The notes under the pieces are model-generated. The model ran no database searches and was not told the DNA's origin. It was given only the letters and a program-made list of their open reading frames with translations. Shown here in pieces: positions 20,447-31,150 of a stretch of DNA of 64,000 bases. How positions within the stretch are numbered: position 1 is the first letter of the stretch; each line of letters begins with the position of its first letter. This DNA is from Protopterus annectens (lineage: Eukaryota > Chordata > Ceratodontiformes > Protopteridae), in assembly GCF_019279795.1 (NCBI RefSeq), contig NC_056749.1:575024247-575088246 (forward strand), in the 5' to 3' direction. Both the position numbers and the translations under genes were made by a program.

Positions 20447-20873
20447 TGTAGTAAGAATCTTTGTGTTCAACATCTTTGTATCATGTATAGTAAGGGTTAA
20501 AATGTGAAACTGCATTGCGTGCAAAGAAATAAGCTAAAATAAGTTGTTTTTCTTTTAAAGGATTTGCTGACCAAAGAGGAATGCACAGATGATACCTTGA
20601 TCCAGGCACAAGCTTATCTTGTGCCTGACCTCTGACCATCTAAGGCTCCAGGATGTGAATTTATAGCTTTGAGTGAAATTCCTTGTCTAGTAACCAGTCA
20701 CTGTGTACGTGCAGGAGAGGGTATAAAGACCCATGTGAAATGTACAGAATTTAGACTGCTGACATACCATGTACTTTGTAGCATGTCTCCATGCATGTAA
20801 AATAAACCTTTTTGCTTACTTTCATCTGCGTGATTCTACCAGTATATGTTAAGAGTATTAAAATCTTTTGACA
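20447..20873 (+). repeat. 3' LTR of ERV copy 1
   Basis: 427 bp, TGTAGTAAG to TTTTGACA, followed by the target duplication GATGC at 20874-20878. TATAAAG lies at 20722-20728 and AATAAA at 20801-20806. Five substitutions relative to the 5' LTR were counted by eye. Confidence 0.93.
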
Positions 20874-20997
20874 GATGCCTAGTCATCTTTGGTTACCTGT
20901 GTTGTAAAATTGTGACCAGCATTCATATTTTGCTTCTGCATTACATTTATGGTGACACCTTAGTACTATTTATCGTTAATGAAGTTTCTCTCTCCTG

Positions 20998-21123
20998 CAG
21001 CCTACTGATGAACTTCCAAGTACAACACAACCTACATTGCAAGACATGGTCAATGATCAAGTTTGTGGGCAACACAAAGTAAACTACTATGTGCCGTATT
21101 CAGCACAGTATGTCAAGCTGTAA
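20998..21123 (+). pseudogene. Exon-like segment after ERV copy 1
   Basis: A TTTCTCTCTCCTGCAG acceptor is followed by CCTACTGATGAACTTCC and a frame reading PTDELPSTTQPTLQDMVND, with a GTAAGA donor-like site at about 21120. It is Ser/Thr-rich and has no recognised domain. It may be a later exon of the THAP-like relic at 11041, in whose intron the ERV would then lie. Support is limited to splice-like borders and orientation. Confidence 0.3.
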
Positions 21124-21189
21124 GAACTTGCTGGTTAGTCTTCTAATTTGACAAATTCCTCATGAGTTACACTGTTTTGTTTGTGTCAG

Positions 21190-21302
21190 ACTGATATCCA
21201 TGTACAGAGAAAGACGCAAAGTGTGGCAGTGGTTGAGGTAGCAGAGTAAAGTGTGGTTCAAGAACCAAGGGAAGACTGTGCTGTGGTTGAGGAACATGTG
21301 GA
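21190..21302 (+). pseudogene. Second exon-like segment
   Basis: TTTGTTTGTGTCAG acceptor, then ACTGATATCCATGTACAG, ending GTGGAG/GTAAGC with a strong donor. The frame reads TDIHVQRKTQSVAVVEVAE and then meets a TAA, so it is damaged or not coding. Spacing of about 70 bp from the previous segment is short for a vertebrate intron. Confidence 0.3.
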
Positions 21303-21847
21303 GGTAAGCAAGACATGGGGTATATTAACTGTTAAACTTTGGGTACGTATTCAGGTCTAGTCATGGATGTCGGAAATAGGGTAATTTTAAAAGCAGATAT
21401 GTACTAGTAGTAATGGAGTAGTGACTTGAGTGAAACAGGGACAAGGGCAAAGCAAATGCATATCCTGTTATGCCTTGTAAAGGCAATATTAAGATTGAAG
21501 TGTATAGTGCTAGAAGTAGCTTACACTTTTTGGAGAATATTGGGCAATATAAAAAAAAATATGGGTACCTGTGCTGTGTTGCAAATGCTAATGTGACTGA
21601 GACTGTCAGTCATATGCCCTGTACAAATATTTTTATGTGGCATATTGCAGTTTCATCTGAAGAGTAATGTTTTGGGGTGATAGCCTATGTTATAAGGAGA
21701 ATGATAAGTAACGGATAAGGGGGACACAATGGTATATTTATGTACACAAATCTGCTTAGTGCTGAAGAGTATTTAAATAGTATGACAGAAAAAAACAAAT
21801 GTGAAATTGGGGAGCAGGAATATGTTAATAAGGAAATTGAGGAGTGG

Positions 21848-21960
21848 TTCATAGGTAGGTACTAGGCTATCCGCCCAAAGGCATTTATAAGCCTAGCCAG
21901 AATGTGTTGGCTTAGATTAGTTCCCTGTGTCTCTGTCCAGCAGAGCCACTGAATAAATGC
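21848..21960 (-). mobile_element. CR1 3' tail fragment
   Basis: On the plus strand TTCATAGGTAGGTACTAGGCTATCCGCCC...TTTATAAGCCTAGCCAGAATGTGTTGGC...CTCTGTCCAGCAGAGCCAC matches the 3' UTR of the CR1 at 665-800. About 110 bp. Confidence 0.7.
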
Positions 21961-22469
21961 CTTTTTGCCCAGTGTAGACTAGGATTTATAAAATGGTGGC
22001 GGTACATACTGATAAAAGAAAAATGGAATTACACAGGTAAGGCTATGTGCACATCCACATGTGGTCTACTTTTATAAGGTCTTTAAAGACATTATCAGTG
22101 AGCATGGACTTAAGGTCAATGCTATACTTGCAGGTGTGTGTCACAGAATTGTACAAAGAGGTAGTGGAAGCCATAGACATCTACACAATGGAAATTCAGG
22201 ATAGTAAGAATACTGTAGCATGCTAAACCAAGTTTCATAGAAAGGGTTACAGTGCAGGTGTTCAAGCCAAGTTAGCAGACTTGAAATTCTACCTGGGAAG
22301 ATAAATGCAGCAGTAGAGTTTCCAGAGGTGGGGGTCTCAAAACTGATGAAATGCACATACTGCAAAAGTCCAAAGTTGTTCAAAACTGAAAGACAGCCAG
22401 CTTCACAAGAGAATTATAGTTTGAGTGATATGGGCACATATAGCACCGATGTGAATACTGGATTTCAAC
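21961..22469. other. No gene recognised
   Basis: Unassigned sequence between a CR1 tail and the start of a plus-strand CR1 fragment. No motif found. Confidence 0.4.
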
Positions 22470-22556
22470 CAGAGGATTACAGCTGCAAGTGGAGCACCAC
22501 AGGGTTCTGTCCTGGGACCTCTCCTGTTTGGTATCTACCTCTCTGAAGTACAGGCC

Positions 22557-22569
22557 AACACAAAAGGCC
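22557..22569. repeat. 13-bp target duplication AACACAAAAGGCC, left copy
   Basis: Identical to 23498-23510. The two copies bracket the PLE insertion inside the CR1 frame, which defines both ends of the inserted element to the base. Confidence 0.85.
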
Positions 22570-23497
22570 AAACCACAAATTCTTCAGAATACACCACGAA
22601 AGCACTCAGAGAAAGAACACAGAAGTGGCATTAATCCATCTTTATTCAGTCCGTCCTGTACAACTGTGAAATAAATACTCTATGATTTTCAAAATTACAA
22701 TATCAATAAATTTCATCAATTTTATAAATTCGCATTCTGGAGCATTTAGGTGATATAAGGAGGGGCAATTTGGAAAGCCCTGTGGCTACTCATTTTTGTA
22801 ACATACACGATGGTAAAAATGATAGTTTCAGATTCAGGGTACTTGCTAGGCCCCATTTGTGTACAGGAAATTTTAAAACAGCTTTGAATAAACTTGAACA
22901 GAGAATGATTATAGGGTATCACACTATTTCCCAAAGGAATGAATTTGGAAAGTTAATGAAATTTATTGTAGCCATAATTTTGAACATTATAAAGTATTTG
23001 TTCAGGGTTGTGAATTTAAATTTAAATCTATGTACAAGAAACTCTATAACTATGTTTGAATTAAATTTAGTAAAAAGTGATTTATAGGGCATTACATTGT
23101 ATTTCTAAATGAAAGGAATTTATAAAATTGATGAAATTTATTGATATTGTAATTTTGAATATCATAGAGTATTTATTTTACAGTTGTATTTTTTGTAACA
23201 TATATATAAGAATTTTGTTAAAAATGAAATAATTTATTCTTTAAAATAATGAAAAAATGAAAAGAATATTATATTTGAAGTTTTGTAAACTAATGTTTAG
23301 TGTTGAATGAGTTAAAAATGTTTGAAATAATTAATTGTTTAATTAATTGATTGATGCATATATAAAAAGAACATTGAAAATGTCTGAATGTGTCCCATTG
23401 AAGGCGAACTGCTTTGGTACCAGGACGGACTGAATAAAGATGGATTAATGCCACTTCTGTGTTCTTTCTCTGAGTGCTTTCGTGGTGTATTCTGAAC
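22570..23497 (+). mobile_element. Truncated Penelope-like element with inverted ends
   Basis: 928 bp between 13-bp duplications. The plus-strand frame near 22761-22960 reads SPVATHFCNIHDGKNDSFRFRV and KLEQRMIIGYH, similar to the distal part of a PLE GIY-YIG domain. The 3' part has TTAATTGTTTAATTAATTGATT, TATATAAAA and AATAAAG, as in the PLE at 7690-7830. The first 76 bp of the left arm (22583-22658) are an exact inverted copy of 23421-23496, and the match continues with 22659-22735 against about 23110-23190. This is the inverted-repeat arrangement known for PLE insertions. Confidence 0.7.
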
Positions 23498-23864
23498 AAC
23501 ACAAAAGGCCTCTGCCTAATGAAGTTCGCAGATGACTGCAAATTACGAGCCATAGTCAAGTCCCCAAATGATGTGAACATCCTACAGAAGGGCCTCGTTG
23601 AGACAGATGCCTGGTGTCAGAGCCATGGCCTCAAGTTCAATGCCAAAAAGTGCAGTGTCATCCCCTTTGGTAAAAACTCTGTACCCATGAACTACCACAT
23701 AGACAGCAATCTACTTAATACCGAATGCATGATAAGAGATCTTGGGACCCAGGTGGACAGTAGTCTCTCCTTTTATAGTCACATTTCCACAGTAGTCAGG
23801 AAGTCCTTCTACATGGCACACCTCATCATAAAAGGGTTCTCATCCAGGAAAAAAAAAAAAGTCA

Positions 23865-24364
23865 NNNNNNNNNNNNNNNNNNNNNNNNNNNNNNNNNNNN
23901 NNNNNNNNNNNNNNNNNNNNNNNNNNNNNNNNNNNNNNNNNNNNNNNNNNNNNNNNNNNNNNNNNNNNNNNNNNNNNNNNNNNNNNNNNNNNNNNNNNNN
24001 NNNNNNNNNNNNNNNNNNNNNNNNNNNNNNNNNNNNNNNNNNNNNNNNNNNNNNNNNNNNNNNNNNNNNNNNNNNNNNNNNNNNNNNNNNNNNNNNNNNN
24101 NNNNNNNNNNNNNNNNNNNNNNNNNNNNNNNNNNNNNNNNNNNNNNNNNNNNNNNNNNNNNNNNNNNNNNNNNNNNNNNNNNNNNNNNNNNNNNNNNNNN
24201 NNNNNNNNNNNNNNNNNNNNNNNNNNNNNNNNNNNNNNNNNNNNNNNNNNNNNNNNNNNNNNNNNNNNNNNNNNNNNNNNNNNNNNNNNNNNNNNNNNNN
24301 NNNNNNNNNNNNNNNNNNNNNNNNNNNNNNNNNNNNNNNNNNNNNNNNNNNNNNNNNNNNNNNN
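23865..24364. other. Assembly gap, 500 N
   Basis: Exactly 500 N, a placeholder length, so the true size is unknown. It interrupts the CR1 fragment just after a run of A. Confidence 0.99.
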
Positions 24365-25146
24365 CAGATTGAAGACCAGTGGATTGCAATGACTCCAAGT
24401 GGAGAAAATGCCAAATCTGACTTGTGCATTCATCAATGTGATAATTACTTCTACCTATGTGAATAACAGTGGCAGCTGCTGACAATTTTGCCTTAAATGT
24501 GATAATGACTCAATGCTGTATTGTACCTGCACTGTGCTAATGACGTGCATGCTCAGACACAGGTGATAATTACCTGTTGAGTAGGCATGCATTATATTAC
24601 CTTCTGCACCTGCTATGTAACAGTCATCTGTTAGAAGAAGGCCATAGCCATTCAGTAAATAGTACAACACTTACTCAGTAAAAATAGTATAACATTACTG
24701 AGCCCTTCCTCCCACCTATTTGTTAGAAAGGTACCAAGCAATGAGGAATGAGTCATATTAGAATTGTATGTCTACATCACAAAATACTGTGAACAACTAA
24801 AGTAAAAACATTCTCATGTGCATTTCACTTCCAAAGCAATTGGTTATACTCACTCTGTCAGTAGACAGTTTTCAAGGGAGACACAGAGGTATCCATGCTG
24901 ACTAAGGGAAATTGGGCCATGGCACCACAAAGTACTGCTGATTTTATCAAAACAGTAGATGCCCACCTCTTCAGTGTTGTAGTATTCAGAGCATAAAGGA
25001 TGAATGCAGCACTGAAGTTCAAACTTGAGACAGAGACAAGTAAGGTTACCGGGAAGTTTAGTACATGGCAGTGTTGGGGATGGGTCTTCTAAGTGACAGC
25101 TGCAAGTAAACTACTCAACCTGCCAAACATGAACTAATTGCCGAAA
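24365..25146. other. No gene recognised
   Basis: Between the gap and ERV copy 2. It contains ATTACCTGTTGAGTAGGCATGC at about 24571, also seen in slightly different form at about 34145, so part is a dispersed repeat. No coding motif. Confidence 0.4.
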
Positions 25147-25570
25147 TGTCAAAAGATTTTAATACTCTTAACATATACTGGAAGAATCACGCAGATAAAA
25201 ATAAGCAAAAAGGTTTATTTTACATGCATGGAGACATGCTACAAAGTACATGGTATGTCAACAGTCTAATTTCTGTACACTTCACATGGGTTTTTATAGC
25301 CTTCTCTGCACATACACAGTAACTGGTTACCAGACAAGGAATTTCAGTCAAGGCTATAAATTCACATACTGGAGCCTTAGATGGTCAGAGGTCAGGCACA
25401 AGATAAGCTTGTGCCTGGACCAAGGTAACATATGTGCATTCCTCTTTGGTCAGCAAATTCTTTATAAGAAAAACTCATTTTAGCTTATTTCTTTGCACGC
25501 AATGCAGTTTCACATTTTAACCCTTCCTATACATGATACAAAGATGTTGAACACAAACATTCTTACTACA
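25147..25570 (-). repeat. 3' LTR of ERV copy 2
   Basis: 424 bp; on the minus strand TGTAGTAAGAATG to TTTTGACA. The AATAAA signal is kept. The inner side carries TTTCCCCCCTAA, the mirror of the polypurine tract. Confidence 0.9.
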
Positions 25571-27064
25571 TTTCCCCCCTAACAACACTTTGTATCACCA
25601 GTAATACATTTTATTCATACAGTTTTTCGCATGACTCGTGTTCTGTATATTCAGAAAAATAAGCTTTAGTTGCATTGGCAGACAATACACTTGATATTAT
25701 CATTCGGATGCAAGGAATGCATCAACAACCCAACAGTAGGAATATAATGGCACCAACACATATAGCAATTAAGACATTCATAAGTACTGTTCCCCAATTT
25801 CCAAACCAATTTTGGAAAAAAGTCAGTTAATGGATTCTGTCCTGGTTTTGTAAGTTCAGAAACTTGTTGTAGGATCTCTAGATGGCTGTCAGTGTCATGT
25901 TAGTTATCTGGGATGAACGAGCAACACTCCTCCTGGATAAGAGCGCAAGTACGTCCTTTCACTGCTAGGGTGAAATCGAGCGCCATACGATTCTGCAACA
26001 CTACAGTCCTCATTGCAGTTAACTCATCCGACACCAATTCTAGCACAGAAAAAGTTGCATTGCTCAGAGTTTCTAACAGTTTTGACAGTTTTCTGAGCTC
26101 CCAAATGGATTTTACTGTCCCATACGCTCTAAGAATACCAGCCCAGGAAATAACATCATCGCCCAAGTCCATGTGTGATAGCCCCTTGCTGCTACTATGG
26201 GCCAAATCTTGGTGATAGATCCAGGATGCATCAACGTTACCTACGGGATTAACAGGTTTATTAACAGCACATACATTTCGTATTTTACCTTGGGGAAGAG
26301 AAAATGTATGTCTTATAGCTGGTGCTAAATAACCCAAAAAGCAACTGCCTGACCAATTCCTCTGTAACCATTTGTATGCTTTTCTACCACAGATAAAATA
26401 ACAATCATTTACTTTAAGTGTAATATTGACTGGAACAGAGTGATTTTCTTTGTCTTGTAGCCCTTTGAAAAAGTGTTATGTGTATGATCTTTTGTTTAAA
26501 GAAACTTGTGTCATTAACAAGCCCTGTACTATTAACAAGCACTCTTATAGGCTTGAAACTCATTGCACAGTGCCCATCTATTGTACAGTTATGAATTATT
26601 GTTACATTACACTGACTCCATCCAACCTTAATCTTGCCAAATCTTTGAAAACATACAGTTCCATTCTGGCGACCCATGAGGGGTAATGCTATTTTATCCT
26701 TTAAAGCTACATTTGAAGTTTCAAATAGTAAATTAGTCCATGTATCATTTGCCCCCAAAGGGACTGTACCTAACATTAGACCACCATGTACAGTAGGGAT
26801 AGCCGTGCATATCCAACAATTTAAAACATTAAAAGATAGAACATATGCATACTTAATAGCTTGATATGTATTAAAAGGCGGATCCCAAGCCGTATTCTCA
26901 TCTCTCTTTACTTGGCTAGTCTTTTTTGAAAATAAAAATGGCCAAAACAGAAAAGTAACAATCACACTTATTAACAACAAAATTATTTTGGAATGCTTTT
27001 GTGGGAAGGGCTGCTCCATTCCGGTATTTCTCTGCATTGCTACAATAGTCAGATATTCATACAA
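25571..27064 (-). pseudogene. env: ERV copy 2 envelope, frameshifted
   Basis: Two open stretches, 27064-26414 (signal and SU part with CWIC) and 26337-25900 (rest of SU and the ectodomain part of TM ending at CALIQEECC), with a frameshift near 26480 and further damage after 25900 in the region of the membrane anchor. Relative to copy 1 the RNVR cleavage candidate reads RNVC. It is colinear with copy 1 throughout. Confidence 0.88.
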
Positions 27065-27118
27065 AACAAGATTACTACTAATCAGTGTTCCTCAGGGGAA
27101 CTCAAGTTTTTGTCCAGT

Positions 27119-27982
27119 TCAAACTGTTTTACCAGTATACAGTGTTAGATGGATCCACAATGTTCGTTCTTTTATTCGGACTGCTGTAGGTGTTGCGATC
27201 AAAACCTGGTAAGAATCTTCCCACTTAGGCGAGGCCCAGGTTTTCCTCTTGACAATTTTAATCCAAACCCAGTTCCCAGGTTTCACTTCCAGGATCCTGT
27301 TCTTCTGATCTGAAAAGCAATCATTCGTTAGAGAAGTGTTAGTTCTGGTAAGCAATTTCCTCATGTAGTCTGCTATCTCTTCACCCCCCTCACATTCCGC
27401 AGGCAAAAGGTTTTGCCACTGCGGGACGTAATAAGGTCTCCCGTATAATAGTTCAAATGGTGTGACCCCTTTTGAGGTGGGAGTGGTACGCATGGACAGG
27501 AGTGCCAGAGGTAAGCAGTTTATCCAAGACTGATGTGTCTCGGACATGAGTTTATGTAACTTGCCTTTGAGAATGCCATTATGGCATTCAACCAACCCTG
27601 CTGACTGTGGGTGGTAGGCACAATGGTGTTTTAACTCTATCTGAAAAATGGCGGCCAGCTTTTGAATAACTTGGTTTATGAAATGTGTGCCATTATCAGA
27701 ATAGATGCATGTAGGTAGCCCAAAATGAGGGATAATGTTATTTGTAAGGGCCTTGGCTACCGGCAGTGCATCTGGGTGTGCTACCGGAAAAGCTTCAACC
27801 CATTTTGTAAAAGCGTCAATAATGACGAACACAAATTGCTTCTGTTGAACAGGAGTTAGTTCAATAAAATCCATGCAGATTGTGTGAAATGGATATGGAG
27901 GCAGCGGAAAAGCTGCTGGGGTGATCCGCACCCCACCACCATGGTATCGCAGGTACAAAGCAGGCACGATAAACAAAATCAT
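27119..27982 (-). pseudogene. pol: ERV copy 2 integrase core and C-terminus
   Basis: 287-residue open stretch with CMDFIELTP, YSDNGTHF and SAGLVECHNG (the D, D and E of the catalytic triad), then GNWVWIKIVKRKTWASPKWE, a C-terminal DNA-binding region. It is less damaged than in copy 1. The zinc-binding part lies upstream at 28206-27979 in a separate open stretch. Confidence 0.85.
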
Positions 27983-30250
27983 TTAGCGTATGCTATAAAG
28001 CCCTTGGTCCAGAAAATTTGCTGGATCATTTGAACCATAGCAGCAGGGCCCAGATGAGATGGGCCATGCATCACTAATGAGGCATACCTATAAAGGTTTG
28101 TTGGCAAGACATACTTATCATTTGGACCTACAAAAACTCCCTGCTTTTGAATAGCCCCATATTTAACCCATCGCTGTTTTTCCCGAACTGTACTAAGTTC
28201 CTGCATTACCTGTAAAGTTTGTAGATCAAATTTATCTGCAGGGTGAAGTTCCTTCTGTGTGGTCTTGAGTGCAAAGGTAGAGGTTAAGGCTACACTTTTT
28301 GCAGTTTTGTCAGCCAGTGCATTTCCAAGTGATACTGGATCCTTGGCATTCGTGTGCGCTCTGCACTTACAGATGGCCAGTCCCCGTGGCAGTTGGACAG
28401 CTTGTAAGAGGCTAAGGATTAAATCCTATTGGGTTATTTCCTTTCCTGAGGCCGTAACCATTCCCCTATTTTTCCATTGCTGTGCAAAGACATGGGCCAT
28501 GGAAAAAGCATACTGACTATCTGTGTAGATAGTGACTGCCTTATCCTTGGAGATGGTGCATGCTCTGGACAAAGCAATCAATTCGGCCGCTTCTGCAGAC
28601 AGATTCCCGGGGAGGGGTCTTGCCTCCAGTACCTTAGTCTCAGTTGTGACTGCATACCCCACTTGTGTGATACCTGCCTCATTCTTACGTGCTGACCCAT
28701 CTACAAACAGGGTCCAATCTGAATTTGCCAAAGGTTGGTCCTTAAGGTCTGGTCTTGGTAAGACATTAGAGTGTATCAAATCTAAACACACGTGAGGGGC
28801 ACCATCGTCAGCTGTAGGTAACAGCGTGGCTGGATTAAGAGTGGTGCATCGCTCAATGGTCATGTGTGGTTGCGATAGTAACGTTGTCATGCAGGATAAG
28901 TGTCTGCTAGGAGAGAGGTAACTTTATCCTGTAGTAGTATTACCGTGACAGAGAGTGTGGTACTCGTAAGGTAAGGTCATGAAACAAAACTAGAGTTGCA
29001 GATGCTTGCACAGCCTGTGCAGCTGTGACTACCACTTGTACACAGTGTGGCAAAGATCGCGCCACTGTGTCCAATTTACTGGAATAAAAAGCTAATGGTC
29101 TCAACTTATCCCCATAGGTTTGCAACAGAACCGATGTCATAAAGCCCTGCTTACAATATACTGTCTGAACAAAGGGTTTTGTATAGTCAGGGAAGCTAAG
29201 TGTTGCAGATCCTGCTATCAATTGCTTTACCCTAGTAAATGCCTGTATTGCCTTATCCGTTCATTGCAGCGCATCATGTGCTGCCATGGGAAGTGCAAAA
29301 ATAAGTTCCGAAAGTGGACTTACTTCCTCTGCATAGTTGGGAATCCAACTACGACAAAAATTTGTTATTCCTAAAAATGACATCCTTTCTTTTTTTGTGC
29401 TGGGCATTGGTGCCTGTAAAATGGCTTCTTTTCTACAGTTATCTAGTTGTCTACCAGCAATTGAAATGGTATAGCCTAGATACCATACTTCAGTTTTACA
29501 AAATTGTAATTTAGATTTATTTACGTTATGTCCCTCTTTCGCCAAAAAATGCAATAACCGAATAGTTTCGTACTCACAGACAGCCTCCGTGGGTGCAGCC
29601 AGTAAGATGTCGTCCACGTACAATAGTAGATGACAGCCATGCTCTGGTTGAAACTGTGCCAGGTTTGTCGACATTTCTTGCGAAAAGATTGTAGGGCTTT
29701 CACAATATCCCTGCGGCAGTGATGTGTATGTGTACTGCTTGCTCATAAACGTAAAGGCAAACCAAAACCTACTATCTTTCTGTAGGGGAATAGAAAAGAA
29801 TGCGTTACTAATGTCAATAACAGAAAAATACTTATCCGTGGGAAGGATATCATTTAACAAAACAGATGGATCTGGGACCATAGGAGCCCATTTTCCAGCA
29901 GCATTTTACCCTGCAGATCCTGTGCAATTATCTCTCCATGTCCCGTCCGGTTTCCTTAGCATTACTGGGAACAAGGGTGTGTTACCACCCATTGAATCTG
30001 TGCATGCAATTAAAACCCCAGCTCTCAGTAGAGCCGTGAATCACTGGTAGTGAATGCCTTCTTCTGCCTTTTTACTTAATGGATACTGACACTTATGAGG
30101 TCTAAAATCGGATTTTGGGAGTTATTATTTTAACCTGTCCTGCTGTTTTTATTAGCCCAATGTCATGTTGTCCGCGAGACTATAAGGAGTCTGGCACTGA
30201 TTTTAACTTTAATTCTTCTTGTATGGGGTTAGGAGACATAGTCAGAATGG
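27979..30250 (-). pseudogene. pol: ERV copy 2 RT, RNase H and integrase N-terminus
   Basis: The RT core 29881-29261 is open with VIDISNAFFSIPL, LPQGYCES and LLLYVDDILLAAP. RNase H lies in 29221-28940 and 28890-28426 (LFVDGSARKNEAG, AAELIALSRAC, YTDSQYAFS). The integrase zinc region is in 28206-27979. Frame changes and stops separate these pieces. The block just before the RT core (about 29890-29990) is more altered than elsewhere, with several short replacements. Confidence 0.85.
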
Positions 30251-30900
30251 CTCCTCTCCCGGGTGGCGAAGCCTGTCTCGCTGAGGTGTAATTGTTGGTC
30301 TAGCCTGGGTGACCCAATTTAGTCTCTTTGTACCTGAACCTTTACATGCCAATTGTTCTGGTGTCATTTTGTCCCATTCAGTAACTTCTCCTCCCCACCA
30401 GATACCATGCTATTTGTTCTTCCCTTGTTACAGAGACATAGCAATAGAATTATTGCGAAAAAGTAACTGCATATCTTTTGTAAGACTGCATGTAACTGCA
30501 GAATTTCCTAATTTATCCCAATAGAGATTTTGTAACAGGATTTTTGTGACCTTGTGTTTAAAAAATTGCTCCTCATATTTGTCATCTGGTCCCACATACT
30601 TTCTGTAATACATTGTACAATGTAGTTGTTTAGCTACCACTGGCGGTTGTGTGCCATATTTGCTTAAGGCCAAATTAGTTAGCTCATTTACTACATTTTG
30701 TGGTCCAGTTTCAACAAGATCATTACTGTACCAGTAGTGTAAATCACCCTGCCCCACCTGTAACATAACATCTTGAATTTCTACTCGTTTGGCTAGAATC
30801 CCTGATGCAGTCGGTACAGCTGCTATGCCAAACACATGCATTAAATCTCTTCCTTTTTCCTAATTTTTTAAGTTTACAGGGCCAAATTTTTTGGAGATAA
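30251..30900 (-). pseudogene. pol: ERV copy 2 protease end and 2H-like domain
   Basis: On the minus strand, from about 30860, RDLMHVFGIAAVPTASGILAK (protease end) runs in one frame into YSNDLVETGPQ and AKQLHCTMYYRKY, the first H-x-T-h motif. The second motif is disrupted by a small deletion near 30440. The active-site half of protease is absent because of the damaged sequence to its left in reading order. Confidence 0.75.
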
Positions 30901-30983
30901 TGGACTCCTGAGGCCCTTCTGGGACCAAGGAGCCCTGGCACTACAGCAGCATTTACAGCCTGCAGATCCTGTACCATTCTCCA

Positions 30984-31052
<69 letters not shown>

Positions 31053-31055
31053 CCC

Positions 31056-31150
<95 letters not shown>

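Larger units (their letters stand above)
12462..20873 (+). mobile_element. Endogenous retrovirus copy 1 (full-length provirus, gamma-type env)
   Basis: Complete provirus of 8412 bp: 5' LTR, primer binding site, leader with splice donor, gag (matrix, capsid, zinc knuckle), protease, an extra domain, RT, RNase H, integrase, env, polypurine tract and 3' LTR, flanked by GATGC. The two LTRs have the same length and differ at five positions by my alignment (about 1.2 percent), so the insertion is fairly young. gag and pol are broken many times but env is open. A related provirus lies in opposite orientation at 25147-33381. The family is class I-like in its TM (CX6CC) and in its in-frame gag-pol organisation; exact genus needs a phylogeny. 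Confidence 0.92.
22470..23864 (+). mobile_element. CR1 LINE fragment split by a PLE and cut by the assembly gap
   Basis: The left part (22470-22569) encodes SGAPQGSVLGPLLFGIYLSEVQAN; the right part (23498-23864) continues LCLMKFADDCKLRAIVKSPN, then NAKKCSVIPFGKN and RKSFYMAHLIIKGFSSR. The frame joins cleanly across the insertion once one copy of the 13-bp duplication is ignored. Catalytic FADD is intact. It runs into an A-run and then the N gap, so its 3' end is not visible. Confidence 0.8.

Noticed and set aside
23809..24485. Long open frames across the N gap
   Set aside because: They consist of unknown bases; nothing can be said about coding.
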